Origin: Brassica napus
Lineage: Eukaryota > Streptophyta > Magnoliopsida > Brassicales > Brassicaceae
Length of the DNA: 64,000 nucleotides
Direction of reading: 5' to 3'
NCBI RefSeq assembly: GCF_020379485.1
Contig: NC_063437.1
Coordinates: 2,666,001-2,730,000 of the forward strand
The translations under genes and the position numbers were made by a program. Numbering within the stretch: the first letter of the stretch is position 1; the number at the start of each line of letters is the position of its first letter. This document shows positions 49,567 to 61,817 of this stretch, piece after piece. A model generated the notes under the pieces. It was not told the origin of the DNA. It made no database searches and was given only the letters and a program-made list of their open reading frames with translations.

Positions 49567-50206
49567 GACTATGTACAATGGTCATTTGGATTCAACACCC
49601 TAATTTACACTTTTTCACAATCCACATCATCTTCTTCTTCTTCCATCTATTAATTCAACACATACACAAATTTTATCTCTACAATAGTTTTGTTTAATCA
49701 AATTCAACATCCTAATTTATATTTTTATTTCTATGCCAAATAGCAATGTATTAATAAAAATAATAATTGTAATTAAACTCAATAACTAAAAATGACATAT
49801 TTTAATTAAAAATGACATAGTATTAACTGAGTTCATAAAATTAATATTAATAAAAAGTAAAACTATAAAAAACATGTATTTTTATTTTATATCCAAATTA
49901 AACAAAACTAGTCTCTATTTATAGATTATTACAAATGATGAATTTTGATCTACTTTTTATTTTTTAGAAAAGTATTTTACCATAAAATAATTAAGTTTAA
50001 AGTATAGAGTGAAAATTAAAAAAAAAAAACAAGATAACCAAGAATAATAGGACATGGGTTAGAGTAGACCCCAATTTCTTCACTTTTAACTAGTTGAAAG
50101 TATTCAACACTTGTAAATCCACGTGTGTATTTTTTTTATTCAACACTCATCTTTCATTGGTGTCAACAGTTGAATAAATGATTCAATAGGCCCATTGTTA
50201 GTGGTC
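49567..50206. mobile_element. PIF/Harbinger-like MITE flanked by TAA
   Basis: The left end is GACTATGTACAATGG and the right end on the opposite strand is GACCACTAACAATGG, an inverted match. TAA lies outside both ends (49564-49566 and 50207-50209). Subterminal words TTCAACA and TGTTGAA recur in both halves. Its left end matches that of the MITE at 13495-13853. Confidence 0.85.
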
Positions 50207-50209
50207 TAA

Positions 50210-50482
50210 GAGCATCAGCAACGGTCTGGATTCTTCAACATAGTCTCTCAGTTTATAATATCGACATTTTAACAAAATGAGTTAATTTTTTTCTTCAAAA
50301 TATTACATCACTAACAACATAACACACATAGAATCAATATCTTACATGTTGTTGAACGTCTCTAACCTCAAGTACGTTTCTTCTTTTTTCTCTTATATCT
50401 CACTTTTTCTTTCTTCTTTTATTACATTTTAATAGTTTTTAATGATGAGGGATTAGAGGAGATATACACACAGCTGATGCTC
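50210..50482. mobile_element. Second Harbinger-like MITE sharing a TAA with the first
   Basis: The ends form an exact inverted repeat, GAGCATCAGC at the left and GCTGATGCTC at the right. TAA lies on both sides (50207-50209 and 50483-50485). The left TAA is also the right TAA of the neighbouring element, so the two are joined by three bases. No coding sequence. Confidence 0.88.
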
Positions 50483-50632
50483 TAAAAATCTTTTATTGAG
50501 AACTTTTGTTTTCTTCTCTTTCCCATTTTTTTTTTATATATTTTTTTTTAAGTTTGAGAACTCTTCCTCCATTTGGAGCTATTCTTAGGAAGCCGCAAAG
50601 ACTGTATCTCTAAGACATTTTTATAATTAAAA

Positions 50633-53600
50633 CTAGGGTCGGCCCGCCCTACGGGCGGAATACACTTTACTTGTGATCTAGATTATTATTTTTGTATGAT
50701 TTTATGGTTTGTGTTTTAAGTTTGCATTTGTAAGAGATGTGTATGATAATGTTTCTTTTGTCTTTTAGGAAGTTTTAGGTGAGGAGGAATTATATGTGAT
50801 AAGATATATGTTGTTTGTGTTACAATAGCTGATTATGTTTTTCAAAAAAAATAAACTTTATGATACTATATATTAGTTAAATTTTATCTACTTTATTAAA
50901 TTAATTGATATATCATGTGTGTTGAATTTGATGATAGTATATAAATGTCTTTTATCTGCAATTCAATGGAAACATCGGAATGTTGAAATTGAAAAAAAAA
51001 AAGATGAAAGATGAATTCATTTTTTAAAAGATATTTTGTTTATGTTTATATAAAAGTTATATATAATAGTTATATTATTATTATTTTATCGAATTATGTT
51101 ATATTTTACATATGTCCAATTCAAGACTAATAAAACTTATTAATTATTGTGTCTATTCATTTGCCGAGTATTAATTTATAGACTTTCTACTGTATATATG
51201 TTATTTATTTTTTCATTATTTTGTGTCGATATAATGAATATCCACGTTATCGGTTAAATATTTATGTTGCTAAACATTATTATCGACTAAAGCAAGAACT
51301 TCATTGATTGTACAATTTGTTAAAAAAATACATTTTAAACTGAAGCGAACATATAATGGAGTACGAATCAAAACCAATTGTTTCGTGTTAAGAACATCTC
51401 CAAAAGCAATTTGAAAAAAATCAAATATGGAGTTTTACTTGCTCTAAAGAAAGTTCAAAATTTTAAATTTTGATGTTTTGTACAGTAAAACTTCATATTT
51501 GAATTTATAATGTACAAAATCTCATATTTGAAGTTCCTTATGTTTAAGTCCTTGCAAGTATCTGTTTTTCAAATAACATTGTTACTTTTTGTTGTTATAA
51601 CTTTGGTACTTCTAATTTTATTATCTTATACTATTTTTGAACTTTTAGTATTTATAATGATATTGTCAACTTTCATATAATATTTGATAAATTGGAGTGA
51701 AGTATTTTGATTAATTATAAATATTTTACTTGAAATATCATTAATTTATATTTTAATACATATTTATATGCAGACATACGTAAAGATTCTATAAATATTT
51801 TATTGATCTATATGTATATTATATTTATTAAAGCATATAATTGAATTTAGATTATTCATTTGAAGAGAACGTAAATAATTTTCATCTCAGAAATAATTTT
51901 TTTGAATATCTAAACATTTTAAACTTTGATGATCAATAAAATTGACACGGTGATCATTAAATCTTGAAGCCAAATTTTATTTTGAATATGTGAATTTATT
52001 TTGCTATTAAGGACAATCTTAAACTTTGATGATCCTATAAAACATCTGTAAAATAGTTTAGTATGAAATGTTTAGGGACTAACTACTTACACACATATAT
52101 AAAATATATTAGTATTGTGTAGGTACTGTGTCTTCTATATTTTTGAAGTTTGAATGTTCCATCCCTGGCTTCTTTTTTTTTCTGATACATACTAAATAGT
52201 TATATAATTTGTGATAAGAACCATCAGTGAATGCACAAATGTGTCATATAAAGCTATCTGGCTCAAACTTTGCATTAATTTTCAACGTGCCCAATCAAAT
52301 ACTTTCCATGAAGAATGGCTTCTACAATACACCAATAAAGAGCATCATCTTGTTGACTTATTGATTCTCCGGGAGCACAACAAAGCTCAGGAAGCAGATT
52401 TTGTTATCAGTACTAAGCTCCAAGAGACATAGAAAGTTATAACAACTTTCTCAGTTATCTGTAACATTAATTTTCACTATTTTTATAACAACTTTCACAC
52501 TTGTAATTATTTTACTTAACTCTTGATAATTGTTCTAATTTAATTTTGAAAGCAAGGATAATGTAAATTATAAATTTATAATCGATTGGATATAACACAA
52601 AAACATAGATAATTTCTTTTGGTACGTTTAGGTAATTTATAATCATTCTAATCAAAGTCATTAGTTTACTCTTCTTCTTCCTTTTGATTTAGTATATATG
52701 TGGCTTAAATAATTAAAATTAAAATATTTAAATACTAAACAAACATGTAGTGGGTGGGGGAACGATGGAGCCATATGTCATCGTTTCATCTAGTTTATTG
52801 TAGCATGGCTGCGTTTGACTTTAAATCTGTGTTTGGTAAAGTTGTTTGTTTTTTATAGTATTAATTTTGTAAAAGTACGATACTGAACAATTACTTTCTG
52901 AGAAACAGAATGTGTGCCGGTTTAGTAGAAGAAAAACAACTTGCAGTCTCTTAAATTAGCATAAACATTAGAGGCAAACTCTTTAGTAGGGTGTGAGTGG
53001 GGTCTCTGTCTGTGCTGCTGTGTATCACAACTTTTTTACAATTCACATTTAATTAACAAAGCAGAAAAGAAAGAATTACCAGATCTTCGGCGAAAATTGA
53101 GCCTTCCATAAGGTAACATATCCCTTTAATCTGATATGAGTTTTGAATATCTTCTTTTTAAACGAAAGATCTTCTTCTTCATTTCTGCTCATTTAGTGTG
53201 GTTATAGAAATTAAAATTTCTTAATGTTTGATCTCAGATTGTTCAAATTATTCAAATTTGAGTTGGGATCTTGATAGGTCTCTGGTGAAGTAGCATTTTG
53301 TTTACATTAACAATGACGAAGTTCGAAAGAGCTCTGTTTTGACAACCGTATATCTAACAGAGAAGTATACTTTGTGGAATTAAGGTGTTCAATTATCCTT
53401 TTTTTTTCTTCGTTCGTTTTCTCTGATCGAGGTGTTTTTAATCCTTTTTTTTTCTTTTTTCCCAGCCAGTTCAGGAACCAGTATTGTTCGCTTAATCGCA
53501 TGCCTTCAGCTATGGATCTTAGGTCATAATTTGACTCTTAATTTATATGTATAAACTGTTTTTTTCTTGAAAAAGGGCTTATGAAACGGTTCATGTGGAT

Positions 53601-54741
53601 AGTCAATAAATTCCTAATTGGCTGGTTTTAGTGCCGGATGCAACTAATGTCTATAACAATTGACAGGTTAATTAGTGCTCTCTCACTATAAATCCCCTAG
53701 ACAATGAAGTAATATATTGATAGTTAAGTTGTGATTTTGCTGTTGTAGACTTTATGAAATTGATCAAGAAATGGCATTGCTTCCTTCTGAATCTTCCATT
53801 GTTATATTTACTTTGTCACTTAACGGACTGTAACGTGAATCAATATGTTAGCTCATTCAAACTCTGATATACTTATGTGCAAATCTGAGAAAAGTCAATG
53901 TATAAAAGCAATGTTATAGGATACATTTCGCTCACAATGAACAAAACAAAGCACTTCCTTCACGCACACATATATCCTTTTATACAAAGAATCATATACT
54001 CGTTTTCAGGTGTAGGAAAGGATATAAGCTAATCTTGCTTGGGTCGAGGAGCTTTCGAGGAACTTCTTCTTTTGTGGTCGAAAAGAGAACGGAGGATTGG
54101 TGAAGTGGATCGTCGGAACAGAGGATTGATCACATTCCTGCCCTCTAAAACTCCAGAAGCCGCAGTTCGGCGGTGGTGCTGCAGTCATCGTCTTTGAAGT
54201 CAGCAAGGAGAGAGAAGTTCGCCACTATACTCTGCGAAAGGTTTTGGTGTAAATATGATTGTGAGGAAGAAAGTGATGAATTTCACAAAGACAAACTAAG
54301 CTATTTATAGCTCTAGAATCACCGACTGAAAGAAAATGGGAGATGCAAATATGCAATGAATGTGATATCGTGGAAGGAGTGGGGGAGATGGAGTTAATTG
54401 AGACCTTAATGACAATGATTGAGCGCAGAAGGGATCCGTGACGGAGAAGAATCTCAGACAAAACGACGCGAAAGAAGCTCGACCAAAAGATCTCTCTCGT
54501 AGATCGAAGAAGACGATTGGTCTTTTAATCGGGCTGGGCTATCATCATCTTTCACAAAAATAAATAAGGTAGAGAAAGCCCAAAAATTGTAAAGAAGAAA
54601 GCCTATATAAAATCGAAACAACACAACAATAAACTCATTTAAAAAAAGATACACGTGTCACATACAAAGGATCTGACTTTGTGACCTGGATGCTGAGGTG
54701 GCGTAATAGGAGGGACACAAACATTTTTTTATATATATAGA
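50633..54741 (-). mobile_element. Helitron (4.1 kb) with RPA-like relic near its 5' end
   Basis: On the minus strand the 5' end is TCTATATATATAAAAAAATG (to 54741) preceded by A. It is followed by TGTGTCCCTCC and CGCCACCTCAGCATCC, typical of Brassicaceae Helitrons. The 3' end is a hairpin (CCGCCC, GTA, GGGCGG) then GCCGACCCTAG and T. A relic of an RPA-like first exon lies about 0.5 kb inside the 5' end, in the same orientation. No helicase is seen. Confidence 0.82.
54144..54226 (-). pseudogene. Relic of an RPA-like first exon
   Basis: The minus-strand frame reads VANFSLLADFKDDDCSTTAE then LRLLEF and a TAG stop, followed by RAG. It resembles the start of Brassicaceae RPA-like proteins (a LLADLK-type start followed by an OB-fold strand such as LRLLEFW). 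The expected ATG is altered to a GTG context, and TGG after LLEF has become TAG. A TATA box, CTATAAATAG at 54301-54310, lies about 75 bases upstream. Only this exon is recognisable. Confidence 0.55.
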
Positions 54742-56738
54742 TAATCAAAACAATTAAAAATGTGGAGAGTAAAAATATTTCAGAATCGGCTATTTGGAGA
54801 GAGATTTTAAAAAAATAGATGAGACCTTTTTTTTTTGGGCAAACTCCTTCTTTCATATGTCACCTTCTCATCATATAGCACTTTTATATTTTTTAAAATT
54901 AATACTACAATTAAATAATGTGTTTGATATACTTTCACTAAATATAAACCATTGCTGATGCTCTTATGCATCTTAGTCTTTCTGTTTAAAATTTCCAATA
55001 TATAACGTGATAAGAGCCTATATAGTGATGATAGCAAAGCTGAGGATGTCTTATATAACCATAATCAAATACTTTAATGAAAATGGCGTTTGCCCTTGTG
55101 AATATATGAGATTGATCTATAACCTCGTCTCCAAAATACGTAGAAAAGTGGGTCATGACACATTAAATGCTTTCAACCCATGCAAAACATAAAAAATATA
55201 GAACGATTGGTTGCGAAAATTATTGACGGTAAGATTGTAGTACTTCATAGGCTTGTGTAGGCTGTAATCCTTAAATTTCGCTGACAATTTACAGAAAAAA
55301 ACAGAGAAAGTGAAAGTTATAAATATTGTTACTATGAATATATGTAGTCTATTCTTATTAGCTTTCTTCATTTGGAAAAGCCTTTAGGGCTCTCTTACCC
55401 TCTGCATCTGTCTCCTCGTATACCTTTTCCACCCCCCTGTCCAAGTCCTTCTGCCAACTACTTAAGTTTTCATCCAAATTCAATTAACTACATAATAAGA
55501 TGACATATTTTAGTAGTTTTTTTTCAGTTACCATACCTTCACGTCAAGTTTCTAAAATAGCTAGTGGAAACAAACAATTAAAGTATGTTAATTGTATTGT
55601 TACTCTTAATTTAGGAATTTTAATTAAATATAATATGATATATCATTAGAAACTAATAATCACACAACGTATCTTTTTTCTTTTACTTCGCTGCTTGCTT
55701 CAATCATCTTATACCAAATTTTTTATCTCTACCTTTGCTAGTTTTCTTTTCCATATTAGTTGTGTTGTTAATTATTTTTTAACGCTAAGGCCATAGTAAC
55801 GGGAAGTATATATCTTAACCTGAGTCTCTCAACAAATATTAATATTCAGTATTTAAAGAGTCTCTTAAAAGCTTGAGATCACATGTGATAGTCTCTCATT
55901 TATCACATGAATTTCTCAGACTTTTGAAAAATTCTATATTTAAATACTAATATATTTGTTAAGAGATCCATATTGAAAAGTATTTCTTATGGCAGATGTC
56001 CTAAGACCCTCTGTATAAACTGTTCAAGGACTTTCGGATGTAGATGAGTAGATAATCTATGAGTTGTTGCCTTACCTAGATTTTTTTCAACGTTAGTCCC
56101 TTTGTGAAAAACATTGTTCACTTTACCTGGATTTTGTTAATTAGATCTTTTTTTTTTGAACATTTTCTTATTGTTAATTAGATCTTATATAGAACATAAT
56201 GCATGTAGACATTGATAATCAATTAATTAATCGCATTTCTTAAGTCTGTGGTAATATATCAAAACTCTTCATTTCAAAACAAGGCCAACATTTTTATTTA
56301 TTTAAGAAGTTATAAATATTTTGGCTCATTGTCTCTCTTACATTCACAGCAATCATTTTTATATTTGACAGATTCAAAACAAGGATCTCACTCTTTTCTG
56401 ATACTTTTTAGAGGTTTGTAGAAGTGGTTCTAATTGTTTCATGATCTCCTTTGTAAAGCCAAACCAGTTACCACAAACTATAAATCGAAGTCGTTTGCTA
56501 AACAGTACTAGTAGCTTATCTAAAAGAGAGAGAGAGAGAGAGTGAGAACCAACTTTTTGATGTTTAATCAATCTTTTGTTGGAAAAAAAAATCAATCTTT
56601 TCTTTTCAATTATTTGATTTCTTAATCTCATTGGTAACGTTTTTTCTTATATCGAGTCACAAAACAATTTAGTGTTAACCATACATTACACGATTTTACA
56701 ACTACACACACTTCTCTTACTTTATTCTTTTACTAATA
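54742..56738. other. Gene-free stretch between Helitrons
   Basis: It is AT-rich, with a GA microsatellite at 56525-56542. A run of CCACCCCCCTGTCC at 55428-55441 is unusually C-rich but has no frame. Nothing else can be supported. Confidence 0.5.
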
Positions 56739-56777
56739 CTAGATTTTTTAACCGCGCTACGCGCGGATAAGATATTA

Positions 56778-58023
56778 TATGTATTTCTCAATTCTAAAAA
56801 AATATAATGTATAATACTGTATTACATTATTTAAAGAATATAAAATAAGACTACATAACATAAATATATTTTTTAAATTTTCTTTGTGGAAATCATTATG
56901 TTGTTTGATTGTTGTACTTGATTCACATATTTGCATAGTTATTTGTGATAGATGAATAACTATATTTTTATTATCAGTAAATAATATATATTTATTATAT
57001 AATATAAGAAAAATAAAATTATATTCTTTTAAAAGAAACTTGTCTAATGTAGGGACTCGGTTATAGACATATCATATTCAAATGAGACATTTTACAGTTA
57101 TCAATCTTCTTAACAGTCAAGAAACAAATCTGAATATCAAAACAATATCTCATACGATCTCTTTGTGGAATAACTGCTCTGAAGAAATTGAATTTAGGCA
57201 TCAAAAATGACTGAAAATGGATGTGCATATGTGTTATCTAAGTCAGTTTTACAAAGTACTATTCATAATTCATATATCATTTATGTCCATCCTATTTTTT
57301 GTCCATATTTTCTTAAACATCTTGAAATAACTGATGCTAATTAATAATAAACTTTTGGCTGGCAAAAAAAGAGTCAAAATTGTCTAATTATTGCTTAATT
57401 TGTCTAACTGATATGTATGTATTTCTCAATTCTAAAAAAAATAATGTATAATATTGTATTACATTATTTAAAGAATATAAAATAAGACTACATAACATAA
57501 ATATATTTTTTAAATTTTCTTTGTGGAAATCATTATGTTGTTTGATTGTAGTACTTGATTCACATATTTGCATAGATATTTGTGATAGATGAATAATTAT
57601 ATTTTTATTATCAGTAAATAATATATATTTATTATATAATATAAGAAAAATAAAATTATTTACTTTTTAAACAAAGTTGTCTCATGTTGGAGATTCGGTT
57701 ATAGACATATCATATTCGAAGGAGACATTTTTACAGTTATCAATCTTCTTAACATTCAAGAAACAAATCTGAATATCAAAATAATATCTCATACGATCTC
57801 TTTGTGGAATAACTGCTCTGAAGAAATTGAATTTAGGCATCAAAAAGGATTGGAAATGATGTGCAGATGTGTTATCTAAGTGAGCTTTACAAAGTACTAC
57901 TATTCATAGTTCATATATCATTTAAGTCCATCCTTTCTTAAACATCTTGAAATAACTGATGCTAATTAATAATACACTTTTGGCTCGCAAAAAAAAATTA
58001 AATTTGTCTAATTATCGTTTAAA
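56778..58023. repeat. Two direct 0.6-kb copies inside a Helitron
   Basis: Copy 1 covers about 56778-57398 and copy 2 about 57416-58023. Both start with TATTTCTCAATTCTAAAAAA and share the same order of words (GACTACATAACATAAATATA, CATTATGTTGTTTGATTG, ATTTAGGCATCAAAAA, GATGCTAATTAATAATA). They differ by scattered substitutions and small indels. The left Helitron hairpin is not duplicated. Confidence 0.93.
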
Positions 58024-58151
58024 TATTTTATTAATATTGTCTAAGAAGCTTTCAATTGATATCATAGTTTAATTTTTATTAATTTTTTTGTTAATTTTAG
58101 GATTTTTTGTATTTAAGATTTTTTTCCATATTAAGCTTATATTTCTTTCAC

Positions 58152-58157
<6 letters not shown>

Positions 58158-58220
<63 letters not shown>
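58158..58220. repeat. Long AT microsatellite
   Basis: About 31 TA units in an uninterrupted run lie within the Helitron. It is followed shortly by a T16-18 run. Confidence 0.97.
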
Positions 58221-58223
<3 letters not shown>

Positions 58224-58710
58224 ATAAAAATTACCATCAAATCAGTTTTACTTTTTTTTTTTTTTTTTAATGAAAATACACTTTTAAATAATTTAATTTA
58301 AAATAAAATTATATATTAATTTGTTGTATTCTAACAATTTGATTGATTTAATTAATTTGCTTTGGTGGATAACTTAAAAAGTTTTCATATGAATCGGGGA
58401 AAGCAAGCTTATGTTGTTATATTATATTTATTTGTGTATATAGAATCTTGTGTATATAGAATCGGGGAAAGCAAGCTTATGTAAACTTACTTTTACAAAA
58501 GTCTTAACTTTGTCACGAAAACAAAAATCTATGCTTTTTCATATTTGTCAATGTTCTCACACTTTCAAAGAATATATTAGCTTAGTCACTTTCTTATTTT
58601 TTTTACAAAACAAAATATCGAAGTCTTGAAAGTTGAATCCATATTATTGTAAATGTACATAAGAGTTTGTGATTACATATTTAGTGATTCTTGTATATGT
58701 GTTCAAGAAA

Positions 58711-58785
58711 GTTTCAATGGCTTAGCGGTATATGCTCTATATTTATGTCATACTAACCCGGGTTCGATCCTGTCCTTTGCATTTT
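58711..58785 (+). repeat. tRNA-like segment in the Helitron
   Basis: ATGGCTTAGCGGTATATGC matches a D-arm with an A box, and ACCCGGGTTCGATCCTG matches a T-arm with a perfect B box (GGTTCGATCC). Spacing of about 40 bases fits internal RNA polymerase III promoter elements. The acceptor stem does not pair and a T-run follows, so it is tRNA-derived rather than a working tRNA. Confidence 0.65.
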
Positions 58786-59067
58786 TTTTTCATTTTTTAC
58801 GAAAAAATAAATGAGATGACGTGGCAACTTCGGGCTCTCTGATTGGATGATTATATATGCTGATGTGGACACTCTAAGAGAGATTTATATCTCCCTTTTA
58901 GTATAGTATAGATATACCGTACCATTAACATCTTTATTTACGCCGACCAATAAAACATCTTTGTATACAAACCCAAGTAAAGGAAGTAAATGTTATTCTA
59001 AAATAAATTACGTATTGGAGTTTATGATTGGACTATTTTTGATATATACTGATTAGGGCGCCTCTTA

Positions 59068-59633
59068 GAGAATCTAAAAAAAAACAGTATATAACTTCGA
59101 ATACTCTTTAACTTCAAAACTTCAAACTTTTTAGTAGTGAGATTTCAAATATAGTTTTACTATTTCTAAACTTAAAAATATAACATTTCAAATTTATTTT
59201 CACAAATTTAAGTTTTACACATAAAATTAAATAAAAATTTAAAAATAAGATTTAAATATTTTAAAACGACATTTAGAAAAAATAATATTACAAAAGAAAC
59301 TTAACAAATACACTAGTTGATCATATATGAGAGTATTACGAAAATAGTTTTTTTTTGAAATAATATGGTATTTTACTTGTAACTTAATATTTAATTATGT
59401 ATTTTTTATAAAAATTTATTTATTAATATTGCTCTAATATTTTTATTTCTGTTCTAGTTATTTATAAAGTTTTATGAATTTAAATTAATTATGACAAATA
59501 TAAGAATTATAGTATAAAATATAAATACTTTTGAAGTTAAATATGATTTTTTTTGTGGAAAAAAAAACACCTTTAAACTTCAAATATGAGGTTTTGAAAA
59601 CTTTTAAATAGAGTGATTTTTTTGGAGATATTC
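59068..59633. mobile_element. Possible TTA-flanked MITE
   Basis: TTA lies before GAGAATCTAAAAAA at the left and after TTTGGAGATATTC at the right. The two ends match only loosely as an inverted repeat. Subterminal copies of ACTTCAAA and TTTGAAGT are found in both halves. Confidence 0.4.
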
Positions 59634-61817
59634 TTAATGTACAAACATCATCACAAGCCAAGTAATTGTCATTTTTAGTATACTTTGTATTTGGCTTGAC
59701 TTGCTCAAGTAATAGAAATTTAGACTTGTACTTGGTTTATGAAAAACGAATAATTGTGATTTAAAACACTTGCTAAATGATGTACATGCAAGTTACTTGT
59801 CCTGTTGTACTACTTTTTATTTATGAACTACTTACAAGTTACTTGATATTTTTTTTTTAAAACAGTTTGATAATTATTTGTATGTTATTTGATAATTATT
59901 CATTATTTTAGCTACTTAAACTTTGCACATGAATTTTAGAAAACCTTAATTAGTTAGAATTCCATGATAAAAAAATATTTTCTTTTATAGATATTATTTC
60001 TTCCTTCTCATATGTTTAAAGTTAATATTGGATAACACTAAAAAGAACAAGAAAAGGTTTTCATCACATTATATAAAATAAAATAAAACTTTAAAATATT
60101 TCTATTAATATACCATTCTTATTTAATCTATTTATCGTATCAACAAGTTATTTTATCATAGTTAATTTTGTTTTTCAAAAGTATAATGGATAACTAACCA
60201 CGAGAATGGGTAACTAACCACGAATAACAAACCAACAATACGAAATAGATATTTGTCGTGTACTTGCAAGCATGCCCGGCTCATGTTTTTTACAGACCCT
60301 AGGCAATTTTTATTGGGAAATTTGGGTTCATGTCTATAACACATCATCAAATTAATCATATAACCATAAGAAAACTTAGGCTATGATATTTGTATAATAA
60401 TTGCTATATTACCCTTGGCATACCTTTTTTATTTTTATAAATATGTTTTTCCCTTCTAGTTATAATTGCTTTTAATTTCTGTTAGAATAATTATTAAACT
60501 TTAAATTTAACATAATAAAAACATAGATTTTTTTCTACACATAATATGTTTCGAAACTTTCAAAACAAATATATATTTTATAATTTTTTTACAATATTCC
60601 ATAAACACGAGTCTAAATCTATACTATCATTGAAATATATATAGTATAGTCAGATTTTGTTTTCAAATAAGACACAATTTTGTTGTGTTCCAAACTATTT
60701 AGAAACATAGAATAGATAAATAATATACAATATCATCTCTTGCTCTCTTTTTCTTTCTCTCTCTCTTCATCCTTCCTCTCTATATTCAAAACAACAATTC
60801 TTTGTTTCTTCCTTTATGTCTTGCTTTTATTCTTCCTCGCATTTTCCATCTTATTTTTAATTTTCTTCGTTATGATATGTTATTGTTGTGGTTTGATTGT
60901 TCTGTACTATCTATTTGCCAAATATAGTATATCACAATATCACACAATGCATTCAAATAATCACTCGCCGAGAAGGAGAGATTGGTCCACTTTGATACCA
61001 AATTATCACACTTATCAATGCATGGCTATATTCTTATTTTTTTTCTTCCACTATGGTTATTATACAAATTCTCCCATTTTTATTTTATTTTTACAAGACC
61101 AATAAAATAATTGGTAAATAAGGCCCTTAAATCTGTAAGAAGAAAACCCTAAATTCTTGCTAAAAATTTCTAATTTTTTTGAGACCCTGTGCATAAGCAC
61201 CTTGTGCACGTGCCGGCACTGCTTGCAAGTAATTAAAATAAACGACTTAATACTTAATTTAGTCAATCTCTTTTGTTCCTACATTCCCTTCCCTTTTGTT
61301 CCTACATTCTATCAAAACAATATACAACATCAAAATATGTAACAATATTAAAGAACAAAAGTAAAATAAAAAAAAGAACCAGTGCGACCTGGATCTTATC
61401 TCGTCGGAAGACAGTAAAATTTATTGTGCTTTAAATTTGCAAAGAATCTCGTCTGTCTCTGCGTTATTAATTTTGTTTTAATTCCTCCTGTGAAGGAACG
61501 TACTTGTATCAAAATCATTATTCATAAATAGTGGAAAAGGTAATCTTAAGACGTAACAAAATGCTAAATAAGTTCTTGAATAATATTTATAATCAATGTC
61601 ACACCAACATTGCTAACACTTCTTCCTTTATCTAGTACACACCAAATTCTTTAAGGAGCAGAAATAACAAACGAGTAATCTGTCATTTTAATCTGATTAA
61701 GCTCCTTGCAAAAATACTTTTGTATCTTTCCGAACATAATTCATGAAATTCCAAAATCTAAATGACAACAAAAATGGTTTTACAAAATTAGAGAAATTCC
61801 AACTGGTACGGTTTCTC
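59634..61817. other. Gene-free AT-rich stretch
   Basis: No supported gene is found. A T/C-rich segment at 60735-60860 gives a phenylalanine/leucine-rich frame that looks like low complexity. Short AT-rich frames elsewhere show no domains. Confidence 0.5.

Larger units (their letters stand above)
56739..58912 (-). mobile_element. Non-autonomous Helitron (2.17 kb) with internal duplication
   Basis: On the minus strand the 5' end is TCTATACTATACTAAAAGGG (to 58912) preceded by A, with CCACATCAGCA and GCCACGTCATC words close by. The 3' end is a hairpin (CCGCGC, GTA, GCGCGG) then TTAAAAAATCTAG and T. Inside are two direct copies of about 0.6 kb (separate entry), a long AT microsatellite at 58158-58220 and a tRNA-like segment at 58711. 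No coding sequence. Confidence 0.92.

Noticed and set aside
53307..53501. Minus-strand frame of 64 codons within the 4.1-kb Helitron
   Set aside because: It is lysine-rich from an A-rich strand and has no family resemblance.
58711..58785. Functional tRNA gene
   Set aside because: A and B boxes are good, but there is no paired acceptor stem or proper anticodon arm, and it lies inside a Helitron.
60740..61105. 121-codon frame rich in phenylalanine and leucine
   Set aside because: It comes from T/C-rich low-complexity DNA with no domain, and its stop-free length is explained by composition.
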